64,000 bases of DNA from Coprinellus micaceus (taxonomy: Eukaryota > Basidiomycota > Agaricomycetes > Agaricales > Psathyrellaceae): contig OX596343.1 in NCBI GenBank assembly GCA_951394405.1, forward strand, positions 2,604,001 through 2,668,000, written 5' to 3'. The notes under the pieces were generated by a model, which was not told where the DNA came from, did not search any database, and was given only the letters and a program-made list of their open reading frames with translations. Every line of letters begins with the position of its first letter. The first letter of the stretch is position 1. Position numbers and translations under genes: made by a program. This document shows, in pieces, positions 21,936 to 32,420 of the stretch.

Positions 21936-24834
21936 CTAGGAGGCACGCTGCCTTGCCGCTGTGTCGAGCACCTCGAGCTCCCGTGCAGCAAGATTCCGCC
22001 CGATGTCCCAATAAAATTTGAGACCAGTCTCCCCTTGTGCTTCAAGGTCATAGTTGAAAAGGTCCTTCATCTTGATTCGATGATATCTGGTGGCAAGCCC
22101 GCCTGCCGAGCTGGAAGAAGCTTGAGCAGGTGTAGTTTGGGTCTGGGCTTCCGAGGGATTGGAGACCGATGCGTTGAGAGCAGCAAATGTTGGTAAGTCT
22201 TCCTCAGGGTCTTCTAGTTCATCTTCAGCATTGTTAGCTGCCTGGATGAGCGCATCAGCCATCGAACGGAAGCTTGTCGGATCGCTATCATCCTCCCCAT
22301 CTCCACCATCCTCCCTTGCCTCCGAGAGAGCAGCAGCATTTTCGTTCAACTCAGGATCTGCCCCCTGTTGGCTGCTTCCTCCCACCCCTTCTTGTGCATT
22401 GAACCTGCGCTTTTTTCGCCTCGTCTTGCTCCCTCGGAAAATGCGGTTGGAGTCAAGCCGAACCACAGATGAATTATGAACCTTTTGAGGTGAGAGGCGG
22501 TTTCGACGTTTGGTGTGGGTGGTTCCAAACATACTGAACAAGGATTCAGTGCTGGCAGAGTTCGGTACCATGCTGTGTAGCCGAATGGCAAGTGCGACTA
22601 ACGCTCCGTGACCACCACCTGAGTTTTGGGTACGGAAGGTTTCCCATACTTGCAGGACGTTCACGGTGTTCATCTGGTGTCGTTATTAGCTTAGAATAGT
22701 TTTGAATAGACATTTTTACACTCACCTCTTCATCGGGCTTATTGAACATGTCCTGGAATCCTTCGAGCCACATCGACTCACAGGAAAAGATACCAGTTGA
22801 ATTGTAGTAGTCCCTGAAGGCTGCGAAGAACTCGGGCTCATCCGTTAGACTTTGGCCAGTCAATTTGCGAATGGCACGCTTGGAGATATGGAAAAGATTC
22901 ATCAATGACAAATGGTCAGCATTGAAGAAGCGAGAGCGGATGTAGGGGTTGAAGAAGGTCGCCAAAATGAATAGTTCCTGATGGGTTTTACCCCATCGAC
23001 GCTCGATCGATTTCTCCATCCCATCCTTCACCGCCTGATTTCCTGGTTGGTCTGATAGCTTCTGGAAGAACCAGAAGATATTACCAAGGGTCAGTAAAAC
23101 ATGATCTAGGCGGCATGTTGGAGCTTGAAAAATGTTGGATGCGATGGCGAGCGGCTCAAGATGGTCGGTGATCCTATTCCAAAATAAGTCATAGAGCGTT
23201 GATATAATGTGAAATAGGTCACAGTACCGTTGAAGATTTCCCCAGAACTCAGAATCGCGGCAGATGTTCATGATGTCAAGGGCTTTGGCTTTGGCATCAG
23301 CTCGTGGTCCCCCTGCGAGCAAGAGTTCATCCCGATACTGCACCACACAACCCACAACAGCAGCCTCCTGGGTCTTCAGGCGATGAAGGGAGGTGTACTG
23401 GGTCGTCCATCGTGTGGCTGCAGGAAGGACCAGCGCAGGAGCCTTGCCCTGAATAAGCCTTTGATGACCACGAAGGGTGTCGAGGGCCTTCGAGTGGTTA
23501 TTAAACCACTTGATGACTTCATTCGCTTGCTCCACAGCTGACATGAACGCAGCCTTCACTGACAAATAATTACCCGTCATGAGGTGCGACTGATGTGCCC
23601 AGCACTCCAGCGCTGCCGAGGTGATATCCGGATCCTCGTCCACCAGCCTCCGCATTTTCTTCCCATCAGGTCCATCGTCCGACACGGTGAGGACGACTTC
23701 GACACCAAAAGTCTCCTTGGTGTACACGAAATCATCCTTCACGAGCCTAAAGAGTTCATCTCCCGTTTTGGGCCGCCCAGTCTGGTTATGGGTACGAACA
23801 GGTATGGCCTATAAATGTATGAGATCACAAGCCCATCGGATACGTGCTTTAATTGAGCGCACCTCGTTTTCAACCACAATCATTGAACTTATGACGTTCA
23901 CCTTGGCTACATTTTTCCACCCATCACACTGGTAGTTAGCAAGCTTTCCGGAGACCCGCTTTTTGGTGCCCTCGGTGATTCACTTGACTTCAGCCTCAAG
24001 CAATGGACCAGATGCAGTGCGGCGATCCGGCAATTGAATGTTTGGAATCCATTTTGCCGTGAAGTGGCGAAACTCCGGCCGGTCGAGCAAGTACCACGAG
24101 AGCTCACAGGCAGAAAATAGGCGTACCACATCGCAGTTGAAGTCGTGCTGCCTTTGAGCCTGGTCTCGAGGTGTACCGAATGTCAACTCTGCATCGCCGA
24201 AGCCGTACGAAGGTGACTGTTTGGCGCGCTTTGGACTTGGAGGTCCATGCTGTGGGTGCGCGATAAATCCAGGTGAAGGGGTGGTGCCAGTAAGAGGGGA
24301 AAGTTGAGGGGCAAAGGGGTGGTGCATAGGGAGCTGATGTAGTGCCGAATACCCGTCAGGAACCACAGGCTGGTACCGGAGGGCAGCAATCGATGATGGC
24401 TGCACATAGCTGTCGGTTACACCACTAGAATTTGCCAGAGCTTTGTTTTTAAGCTCGTATTCGACCTGTTGCCTCAGCTCGCGGTCGACGTGGCTACAGC
24501 CTCGCATGTGCGTTGTCATTTGGGGGATTTTGCCGGACCTTGGCTCGAGTTTCTTCAGTCCTGTTTGGGAAGACATAATCAGGTAAGTCTTATGTGGCCG
24601 AAGGTGCTTAAACTCCCAGTGCATACCTTCAGCGAACCAGTACTCAGCCGTAAGACTTCCTGTAGTATCAGGGGGAACTTCTCCTTGGCGTTCGGCAGTT
24701 GCACGAGCCTGCTTTAGGTTCCGGATGGTGTTGTCGAGGCATCCGGTGCACCAGGCATTCTTGTGGGACTTGTCACCTTTGTACTTCTTCCCATCGCAAT
24801 AAAAGGCCCTCCACAGGGGCGACTTGGACACCAT
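21936..24834 (-). pseudogene. hAT transposase with one in-frame stop (left copy)
   Basis: Reads from ATG 24834. An N-terminal zinc-binding segment (FYCDGKKYKGDKSHKNAWC, GCSHVD) precedes a variable Pro/Ser linker. The RNase H-like core keeps its acidic residues: D in QCDGWKNVAK, D in VSDDGPDGKKMRRL, and E in the dimerisation region SASTESLFSMFG. GT-AG introns can be placed near 24629-24564 (66 nt, in frame), after VVENE, and before MNTVNVLQVWE. The C-terminal ~150 residues are acidic. A single TGA at 23980-23982 (EAEVK, stop, ITEGTKKRVSG) precedes the first catalytic D and truncates the protein. Both copies carry it. Otherwise the frame is open, so decay is very recent or the stop is read through. 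Confidence 0.85.
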
Positions 24835-24974
24835 GGCGTGGAGAAAGAAACACGTAGCATATATTGGCCGGAACTACCATAAATTTCTCACTACGATGGT
24901 GATAAGAGAACAAACAGCGCGTCGCGTCGCGTATCCACCGGCGCGCGCCAATGCGCCGTGATCGAATGATGGAC

Positions 24975-25058
24975 CCCCATTGACCAGTCAGGACCCGGTC
25001 ACTGACCCGGACCTTGACCGTGGGTCAAACATTGACGGTCAAGGGTCAATGCTTGACC
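24975..25058. repeat. GGTCA/TGACC-rich subterminal repeat (5' end)
   Basis: Alternating TGACC and GGTCA words fill the 84 bp before the gap (CATTGACCAGTC, GGTCACTGACCC, GGTCAAGGGTCAATG). They mirror the words at the other end of the element. The matching part after the gap starts GGTCAATGGGGGTCC at 25259. Confidence 0.7.
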
Positions 25059-25258
25059 NNNNNNNNNNNNNNNNNNNNNNNNNNNNNNNNNNNNNNNNNN
25101 NNNNNNNNNNNNNNNNNNNNNNNNNNNNNNNNNNNNNNNNNNNNNNNNNNNNNNNNNNNNNNNNNNNNNNNNNNNNNNNNNNNNNNNNNNNNNNNNNNNN
25201 NNNNNNNNNNNNNNNNNNNNNNNNNNNNNNNNNNNNNNNNNNNNNNNNNNNNNNNNNN
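25059..25258. other. Assembly gap, 200 N
   Basis: Exactly 200 N. It lies at the centre of the inverted hAT pair, the place where a palindrome is hardest to assemble. True length unknown. Both 5' element ends and any host spacer must be here. Confidence 1.
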
Positions 25259-26212
25259 GGTCAATGGGGGTCCATCATTCGATCACGGCGCATTGGCGCG
25301 CGCCGGTGGATACGCGACGCGACGCGCTGTTTGTTCTCTTATCACCATCGTAGTGAGAAATTTATGGTAGTTCCGGCCAATATATGCTACGTGTTTCTTT
25401 CTCCACGCCATGGTGTCCAAGTCGCCCCTGTGGAGGGCCTTTTATTGCGATGGGAAGAAGTACAAAGGTGACAAGTCCCACAAGAATGCCTGGTGCACCG
25501 GATGCCTCGACAACACCATCCGGAACCTAAAGCAGGCTCGTGCAACTGCCGAACGCCAAGGAGAAGTTCCCCCTGATACTACAGGAAGTCTTACGGCTGA
25601 GTACTGGTTCGCTGAAGGTATGCACTGGGAGTTTAAGCACCTTCGGCCACATAAGACTTACCTGATTATGTCTTCCCAAACAGGACTGAAGAAACTCGAG
25701 CCAAGGTCCGGCAAAATCCCCCAAATGACAACGCACATGCGAGGCTGTAGCCACGTCGACCGCGAGCTGAGGCAACAGGTCGAATACGAGCTTAAAAACA
25801 AAGCTCTGGCAAATTCTAGTGGTGTAACCGACAGCTATGTGCAGCCATCATCGATTGCTGCCCTCCGGTACCAGCCTGTGGTTCCTGACGGGTATTCGGC
25901 ACTACATCAGCTCCCTATGCACCACCCCTTTGCCCCTCAACTTTCCCCTCTTACTGGCACCACCCCTTCACCTGGATTTATCGCGCACCCACAGCATGGA
26001 CCTCCAAGTCCAAAGCGCGCCAAACAGTCACCTTCGTACGGCTTCGGCGATGCAGAGTTGACATTCGGTACACCTCGAGACCAGGCTCAAAGGCAGCACG
26101 ACTTCAACTGCGATGTGGTACGCCTATTTTCTGCCTGTGAGCTCTCGTGGTACTTGCTCGACCGGCCGGAGTTTCGCCACTTCACGGCAAAATGGATTCC
26201 AAACATTCAATT

Positions 26213-26595
26213 TGTTGGAAGACAATGCTCATGTCAACTCTATCTCTACAAAGAATACCCCTATTTCGAACGTTTTACTTATCTTCTATTGTTCTACAGA
26301 GAACAACAACCACCTTGTATTATTCCCATTATACTTGCACTTATTGTTCTCTTATCTCCACCTTATCTCCATTCACTGCTATTGTTCTCTACTTATGGAA
26401 CGTCTATTGTTCTTTCTTATTGTTCCGCATATAGGTTATCTATTGTTCTCCACAGTATATAGTCCACACTGTAAGTGGGTGAGTCCCCATCGAACTCTCC
26501 CCATTTACAGGTGTGTATCTTGTATACCCTACTTACTTTCAATCTAACATCGAACTCTCCCCACTTACAGTGGGTCATACTTGCATCGTTCTACA
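26213..26595 (+). repeat. Copia 5' LTR, 383 bp
   Basis: Begins TGTTGGAAGACAATG and ends CGTTCTACA, the usual TG...CA ends. It is rich in ATTGTTCT words and carries the repeated phrase ATCGAACTCTCCCCA near its 3' end. Confidence 0.95.
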
Positions 26596-26614
26596 AGTTA
26601 TGAGCCCCAGGCTC
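26596..26614 (+). promoter_or_regulatory. Copia primer-binding site (initiator tRNA anticodon arm)
   Basis: Directly after the LTR, GTTATGAGCCCCAGG is the inverse of CCTGGGGCTCATAAC, which carries a CAT anticodon in the setting of the initiator-Met tRNA anticodon stem-loop. Drosophila copia and yeast Ty5 prime from an internal tRNA-iMet fragment in this way. I could not compare with the tRNA of this species. Confidence 0.55.
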
Positions 26615-27183
26615 CTCTGATCACGCCATCCGTTATCAGACACCACGGTAACCGCTCCACTGCCCCTCGATCGCCCATAGCCTACGGCCTCTTCTCGTGT
26701 GATATCTCCACCTGAAGCCTATCTCTCTTCACATTTTCACTATCTTCACTTTCGCTATTTACGTTTCGCTACTTACATTCCACTACCCCTCCTGATACTC
26801 AGGAGTACATATCAACTTCCATTACCACCTTCTACCCCGCGGCAAGCGTTCCCACTACGGGAAAGAAGCTATCAGGAAGTCCACAGACGCTTACCGTCTG
26901 CGGAATTAGAGTAGTGATCCTTCTTTGAGAGGCCTGATTCGGTTGGACTGGGGAAACGACGCAACGGTAGCGCTCCCTCCATCCAAACGCTTTCAGTAAC
27001 TGGTACTCAAAGTGACAGTGGGGTTCCCTCTGCGGATCTTAGTGTAAAACTTCAACTCCTTTTTAGGATATCTACGTATTGGTCCGTTTTACCTACAAAA
27101 TCACGGGCACTTTACCTATCACCTATCTCTTATCGTTTCGTACCTATCATTTCATCCTCTCCCATTCTTCATCACCCACCATC

Positions 27184-30100
27184 ATGGACTCTACCACTAC
27201 GTCCTCGCCCATCATGCTCACGGCCTACACTGTGCAGCAGTGGAAGTTCACTGTCGAGAACAAGGCCTTCGACCTCAACGCCTATGGCATCCCCACTGGG
27301 GAAGAGAAAAAACCTGGGAGCAATGCCGACGACAAGGTCAAGTCCGACTATGCCAGTCGCCGCTCCAAGCTCATCGGCTACGTCCGGTCTACTCTCGACC
27401 ACTCCCAACTCGAGACCGTCCTCTCTGGCATCCAAGTCACCGACATCGCTGCTATCTGGGAGAAGCTCTTGGAAACCTACCAGCCCAAGACTTCTGGCTC
27501 TCGCATCAGTGTCCTTCAGGAGATGATGGCACTTCGCATGAGGTCCTCGGGCTTTGAGAAGGAGACCTACTCCGACTTCGGATCGCGTTGCATGGCGCAC
27601 GCCTCACGTCTCACCGCGCTCCTCCCGCAAGGAGCAGAATACCTTGCAGAGACGACACGGTCTGTCACCATCTCCTCCCAAACGACATCGGACGGAGCAA
27701 CGGCGACGATTCAATCCACCAGTCGGGGAGCAAGTGAACTCCTTACGCCCTCTGCTTTCGAGGAAGGATACACGGCTGCTCATCTCGCGCGCGATCTTGC
27801 GATCAGCATGATCCCCATTGGTCTTGGCAAGGATGACACCATCCTCCGCAATACGCTCAACCACATCTCCACTGGGGATGACAATCCCCTTGAAGTCCTC
27901 GATCACCTTCGCAAGGCTGACTCCCTCGCTCGCAACACTCAGCTTGCTGAAGGGACGTCCGCCGCTCTTCAGGTAGCTACAGCTGCCCCGAAGAAGAAGG
28001 CGAAGTACAGGTGCAAGGTCCACGGTTGGCAGAACACGCACGAGGACAAGGACTGCCGTGTCCAGAACTCCCAGAAGGCCAAGATCGCCGAGACGCCCAC
28101 CACAGCTGCGACTGCTGAGGAGAACGTCATGATGGCCACTGTTTCCCACATCGCAAGTCCCCTTATCCGTCGAGCTCGTAACAACCCCACTAATACTTCC
28201 TGGAACCCAGACTCAGGTGCAACCTCACATATGACACCCAATCGCAAGTGGATCCGTAACATGGTTGCGGTGAAAATTGCTGTGTCTCTCGCTAACAACG
28301 AGATTGTCTGGGCTACAGGAAAGGGGGAAGTACGTTTCACGCCTCGTATATACGGAAAAGTTGGTCAAACTGTGATATTCAACGATGTACTATATGTTCC
28401 TGCACTTCGCAATAACCTATTCTCGATCCTCTCTGTCGTTAAGAAGAGCAAAATGCGTGTCGTAATTGAAGGAGACTCGCTTGACTTCTTCAAGAATGGC
28501 GAGCTACTCCTAACAGCTACCATCGACGGAACTGTTGGCTCTCTCAATGGGACAACGCTCGAAAACACGGAGACGGAGGCAGCCTACATCTCCAAAATCG
28601 GGAAGGAACTATTACATCAGAGGTTAGGGCACATTGGGAAGGATCGTCTGGAGACGCTTATGCGCCAAGACTTGGCCACTGGCATCCTGGTGAAGGAGGG
28701 CACGGAACTTAACGACACCTGCGAACACTGCATCGCAGGGAAGCAACATCGGGATCCATTCCCAAAGCTATCAGCGAATCGCTCAACAGAGCTCCTTGGA
28801 CGGATTCACTCGGACCTCCATGGACCCCTCGCTGTACAGACACCAATCGGCTATCGATACTGGATCACATTCATTGATGACCACTCACGGTTCAAAGAGG
28901 TCGCCCTCCTGAAACACAAGAGTGACGCATTCCAAGCCTTCAAAGACTTTGTTGCCAAGAGTGAGCGAAAGCTCGGCACAAAGGTCAAGGAACTTCGTGA
29001 TGATAAAGGAGGGGAATACATGGGGAACGACTTCATTCAATGGTGCAAGGGACTTGGTATCGCACGGCAACACACAGTTAAAGCCACACCTCAACAGAAC
29101 GGTGTCAGCGAACGACTCAATCGCACACTAACTGAAGGGGTCATTGCCATGCTCAACCAAGCACGCCTTCCCATGATGTTCTGGGGTGCAGCTGTACTCT
29201 ATTACACAGACATCCTGAATGCGACCCCATCCTCTACATTGTCGAATACTACCTCCTATGAAGTCTGGCATAAAGCAAAGCCCGATCTGTCCATGCACCG
29301 AGTATTTGGCTGCCGCGTATACGTCCATGTATTGCGCAAGGACCGCAAGAACCTCCAGTCACACACGGAGCCTTGTGTCTTTATTGGCTTTGAACCAGGC
29401 TACAAAGGCTGGAAATGCTACAATCCAGTGACGAAGAAGATCACCATATCCCGGGATGTTATCTTCGCTGAGAGCACCTTCCCTGGTCTCTCGACCGTAG
29501 GGAATGAACAGGCATACACGCCTATAGGCATTAGGGACATCTGGCCAGATGCTGATCTCGAACCGGAGAATCCACCTCTTGCACCACCTCATGCTCCCAT
29601 CGCGCCACCACCGCCTCCCCATGACCATCTAGATGATGGATCAGACGAGAGCGACAATGATGACGATGGAGACCAAGCAGCACCTCGGACTCCCGAGCGA
29701 CCTCCTAAAACTGAGCCTAAGACGCCAGCCACACAGCAACCGTCTGTCCATCCGTCAATTCCACCTACTCCTACGAAACGGGATCCCTCATCTACTCCCT
29801 CAACGAAACAGCTGCTACCAATACCTGCCTTGTTCCCAGGGCTCCCTGCACCAGCTGAGGATGGACCCATGTTCCCAGAACTACCTCCTCCAGCACCGGT
29901 CGCACCTCCAGCACCTGCCCAGAAACGCACCCGGCCACCTCCCCCTCCCCCTCGCGAATCAATCCCTCGCAAGGCGAAAGTTCCGAAGGCTCCACCGCTA
30001 GTAGCACAAAGCTCCCGGCCCGTACGGAAAACGGCAACAACCGTCAAGGACTACCAACTCGCGAGTGGAAAAGGGAGACGTGGTACAATTCCAGTAGCCA

Positions 30101-32010
30101 GGCGTGAAGGGGGTGAACAGGTAGCAGATCGAGGGGGTGCACAAAGAAACAATCAGCTACCCGAAACAGAGGATGAGGATGAGGATGAAGACGACGACGA
30201 CGACGACGAACCTGTACAACCAATTGCAGCTGAGGACTTTGACCCTGACGACGAACCTGTAGACATGGAAGATGCACTACGTGCCACCAATATACTTGAT
30301 TCTCTCATCAGTCTATACCATGTCCCCCTGGAAGAGACCCTGACTCTCGACCAAGGCATGGAAATGGCATTCTACATGGCACAGGACAAAGCACTAGGAG
30401 CAGCTACACGCCGTCCAGGAGATGCGCCTCGGACACACTGGGAAGCCTTTGCAGGACCAGATGGCGAACACTGGCAGACTGCAGCACAGGTTGAGATTGA
30501 CGCCCTAACCACCAATGGCACTTGGGAACTAGTCGAACTACCAGAGGGACGAAAGGTTGTTGGATCACGATGGGTCTTCCTCATCAAACGAAAGGCAGAT
30601 GGCACAATCGACCGCTACAAGGCTCGACTTGTCGCCAAGGGATACTCCCAAATGCCTGGAGTAGACTACGATCAGACATGGGCACCTGCATCTCGTCTCA
30701 CATCAATCCGCGCGATCTTCGCCCAAGCCGCCATGGAAGGACACTTCATCGAGACCATTGACGTCGACAATGCCTACCTCAACGGAACAATTGAGGAGCA
30801 ATACGAAGTCTACATGGAGCAGGCGCCAGGGTTTGAGATCAAGAATCCAGACTCAAAGGGACGGAGATGGGTGTGCCGGCTAAAGAAAGGTTTATATGGC
30901 TTGAAACAGAGCGGACGACTGTGGTACCAAAAGCTAGCATCAGAGCTTGAAGCAATCGGATTCACCCAAATAAAATCTGACCCAGCTATCTATGTCTGGG
31001 AGATGGATGGGACCCGTATTGTTGTACCAGTCTTCGTTGACGACATCACCATAACCTCGAAAAGCCAGGAGAAGATCCAATGGCTCAAGGACTCCCTTGC
31101 CAAGGTCTTCAAGATCAAGGATCTCGGACCCACCTCGTACCTGCTTGGAATCAAGGTCGACTATGACCGCGAGAACCGAGTCATGCGCCTATCCCAGACT
31201 CAATACATCCTCGACATGCTTGCGCGATTCAAGATGGAGGACTGCTACCCAGTAGGAACTCCAATGGATCCAGGAAGCGGTGCTACCCTCACCAAGTACA
31301 TTCCAAACAAGGCTGACGATGAGATGATGAAGAACGTCCCATACATGAATGCCATCGGCGCCCTGATATACCTTATGATTGCGACACGCCCTGACATCGC
31401 CTACGCTGTTGCCAAACTAGCCCAATACAACTCCAACCCCGGACCTATGCATTGGAAAGCAGTCAAACACCTATTCCGTTACCTCAAGGGAACCAAAGAT
31501 CTGAAGCTCACCTATCGTAACAATGGTAGCAAGATGTCTTCGGAACTCTTCCAAGTGTACAGCGATGCAGATCATGCTGGGTGCCTTGACACGCGACGAT
31601 CCACATCTGGATTTGTCATTAAAATGGGATCGGGAGCCGTTAGTTGGTCGGCAAAGAAGCAATCGACGGTGGCAGACTCCTCAACAGAGGCAGAGTACGT
31701 CTCTGCGTCGAGCGCTGGAAGGGACATCATCTGGATGCGCACACTCCTGAAGGAACTTGGTCACGACGTCTCTACTCCCTCACCACTCATGGTCGACAAC
31801 CAATCCGCACTCAAGGTTCTCCGGAACCCAGAGCTCCACAGCCGAATGAAGCACATCGATATAAAGATGCATTGGATTCGGGATGCTATCAAGCGAGGCG
31901 ACATTACTGTTCACTTTTTATCTACTACCGATATGATCGCCGATATATTTACTAAACCTTTACCCAAACCTGCCGTTGAACGTCATCGACTCGCTCTTGG
32001 ACTCGAGTAA
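27184..32010 (+). CDS. Copia Gag-Pol polyprotein
   Basis: One uninterrupted ORF of 1,608 residues from ATG 27184 (the frame is open further upstream but has no ATG). Order: Gag helical region (residues ~10-290), a CHHC zinc knuckle-like segment CKVHGWQNTHEDKDC (~282-296), protease with DSGAT at ~343, pre-integrase HHCC zinc region (HQRLGH...CEHC), integrase with D544 (HSDLHGP), D607 (RDDKGGEY) and E643 (SERLNRT) in D-x35-E spacing, a long Pro/Glu/Asp-rich linker with an acidic run near 1000-1020, reverse transcriptase with FVDD at 1284-1287, and RNase H with YSDADHAGC (~1459) and STEAEY. The PR-IN-RT-RH order is that of Copia. No stop or frameshift is seen, so it could be active. It is expressed as one frame, so any Gag excess must come from processing or RNA level. 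Confidence 0.95.
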   Translation: MDSTTTSSPIMLTAYTVQQWKFTVENKAFDLNAYGIPTGEEKKPGSNADDKVKSDYASRRSKLIGYVRSTLDHSQLETVLSGIQVTDIAAIWEKLLETYQPKTSGSRISVLQEMMALRMRSSGFEKETYSDFGSRCMAHASRLTALLPQGAEYLAETTRSVTISSQTTSDGATATIQSTSRGASELLTPSAFEEGYTAAHLARDLAISMIPIGLGKDDTILRNTLNHISTGDDNPLEVLDHLRKADSLARNTQLAEGTSAALQVATAAPKKKAKYRCKVHGWQNTHEDKDCRVQNSQKAKIAETPTTAATAEENVMMATVSHIASPLIRRARNNPTNTSWNPDSGATSHMTPNRKWIRNMVAVKIAVSLANNEIVWATGKGEVRFTPRIYGKVGQTVIFNDVLYVPALRNNLFSILSVVKKSKMRVVIEGDSLDFFKNGELLLTATIDGTVGSLNGTTLENTETEAAYISKIGKELLHQRLGHIGKDRLETLMRQDLATGILVKEGTELNDTCEHCIAGKQHRDPFPKLSANRSTELLGRIHSDLHGPLAVQTPIGYRYWITFIDDHSRFKEVALLKHKSDAFQAFKDFVAKSERKLGTKVKELRDDKGGEYMGNDFIQWCKGLGIARQHTVKATPQQNGVSERLNRTLTEGVIAMLNQARLPMMFWGAAVLYYTDILNATPSSTLSNTTSYEVWHKAKPDLSMHRVFGCRVYVHVLRKDRKNLQSHTEPCVFIGFEPGYKGWKCYNPVTKKITISRDVIFAESTFPGLSTVGNEQAYTPIGIRDIWPDADLEPENPPLAPPHAPIAPPPPPHDHLDDGSDESDNDDDGDQAAPRTPERPPKTEPKTPATQQPSVHPSIPPTPTKRDPSSTPSTKQLLPIPALFPGLPAPAEDGPMFPELPPPAPVAPPAPAQKRTRPPPPPPRESIPRKAKVPKAPPLVAQSSRPVRKTATTVKDYQLASGKGRRGTIPVARREGGEQVADRGGAQRNNQLPETEDEDEDEDDDDDDEPVQPIAAEDFDPDDEPVDMEDALRATNILDSLISLYHVPLEETLTLDQGMEMAFYMAQDKALGAATRRPGDAPRTHWEAFAGPDGEHWQTAAQVEIDALTTNGTWELVELPEGRKVVGSRWVFLIKRKADGTIDRYKARLVAKGYSQMPGVDYDQTWAPASRLTSIRAIFAQAAMEGHFIETIDVDNAYLNGTIEEQYEVYMEQAPGFEIKNPDSKGRRWVCRLKKGLYGLKQSGRLWYQKLASELEAIGFTQIKSDPAIYVWEMDGTRIVVPVFVDDITITSKSQEKIQWLKDSLAKVFKIKDLGPTSYLLGIKVDYDRENRVMRLSQTQYILDMLARFKMEDCYPVGTPMDPGSGATLTKYIPNKADDEMMKNVPYMNAIGALIYLMIATRPDIAYAVAKLAQYNSNPGPMHWKAVKHLFRYLKGTKDLKLTYRNNGSKMSSELFQVYSDADHAGCLDTRRSTSGFVIKMGSGAVSWSAKKQSTVADSSTEAEYVSASSAGRDIIWMRTLLKELGHDVSTPSPLMVDNQSALKVLRNPELHSRMKHIDIKMHWIRDAIKRGDITVHFLSTTDMIADIFTKPLPKPAVERHRLALGLE

Positions 32011-32028
32011 ATACAGAGACATTACATT

Positions 32029-32037
32029 GAGGGGGTG
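32029..32037 (+). promoter_or_regulatory. Copia polypurine tract
   Basis: GAGGGGGTG directly precedes the 3' LTR, where plus-strand synthesis is primed. Confidence 0.8.
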
Positions 32038-32420
32038 TGTTGGAAGACAATGCTCATGTCAACTCTATCTCTACAAAGAATACCCCTATTTCGAACGTTT
32101 TACTTATCTTCTATTGTTCTACAGAGAACAACAACCACCTTGTATTATTCCCATTATACTTGCACTTATTGTTCTCTTATCTCCACCTTATCTCCATTCA
32201 CTGCTATTGTTCTCTACTTATGGAACGTCTATTGTTCTTTCTTATTGTTCCGCATATAGGTTATCTATTGTTCTCCACAGTATATAGTCCACACTGTAAG
32301 TGGGTGAGTCCCCATCGAACTCTCCCCACTTACAGGTGTGTATCTTGTATACCCTACTTACTTTCAATCTAACATCGAACTCTCCCCACTTACAGTGGGT
32401 CATACTTGCATCGTTCTACA
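32038..32420 (+). repeat. Copia 3' LTR, 383 bp
   Basis: Same length and ends as the 5' LTR. One base difference was found by eye. Confidence 0.95.

Larger units (their letters stand above)
21668..25058 (-). mobile_element. hAT transposon, left copy (5' end in gap)
   Basis: The end at 21668 reads CAGTGTTGGC, a typical hAT terminus. It contains a minus-strand hAT transposase gene and runs into the assembly gap. Sequence 21668 to about 24986 is found again in inverse orientation to the right of the gap, nearly base for base. The two copies stop matching right at CAGTG; flanks ATGATGAG here and CGTATACC after 34789 differ, so both are real element ends rather than one larger palindromic repeat. 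Confidence 0.85.
26213..32420 (+). mobile_element. Ty1/Copia LTR retrotransposon
   Basis: Complete element of 6,208 bp: LTR 26213-26595, candidate primer-binding site, one polyprotein ORF, polypurine tract, LTR 32038-32420. CAATT flanks it on both sides (26208-26212 and 32421-32425), and CAATT occurs once at the matching place in the uninterrupted left hAT copy. The two LTRs are the same length and differ at one base that I found (ATTTACAG versus ACTTACAG), so the insertion is young. Confidence 0.97.

Noticed and set aside
23924..23982. A 55-nt GT-AG intron (GTGAATC...GCTAACTACCAG) that would remove the hAT stop codon
   Set aside because: Donor, branch site and acceptor look good, but the splice would join in the wrong frame and meet a TAG soon after. 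It would also delete VSGKLANYQ, which looks like conserved transposase coding sequence.
24980..25471. Open frames running through the 200-N gap
   Set aside because: They consist of unknown residues and arise only because N has no stops.
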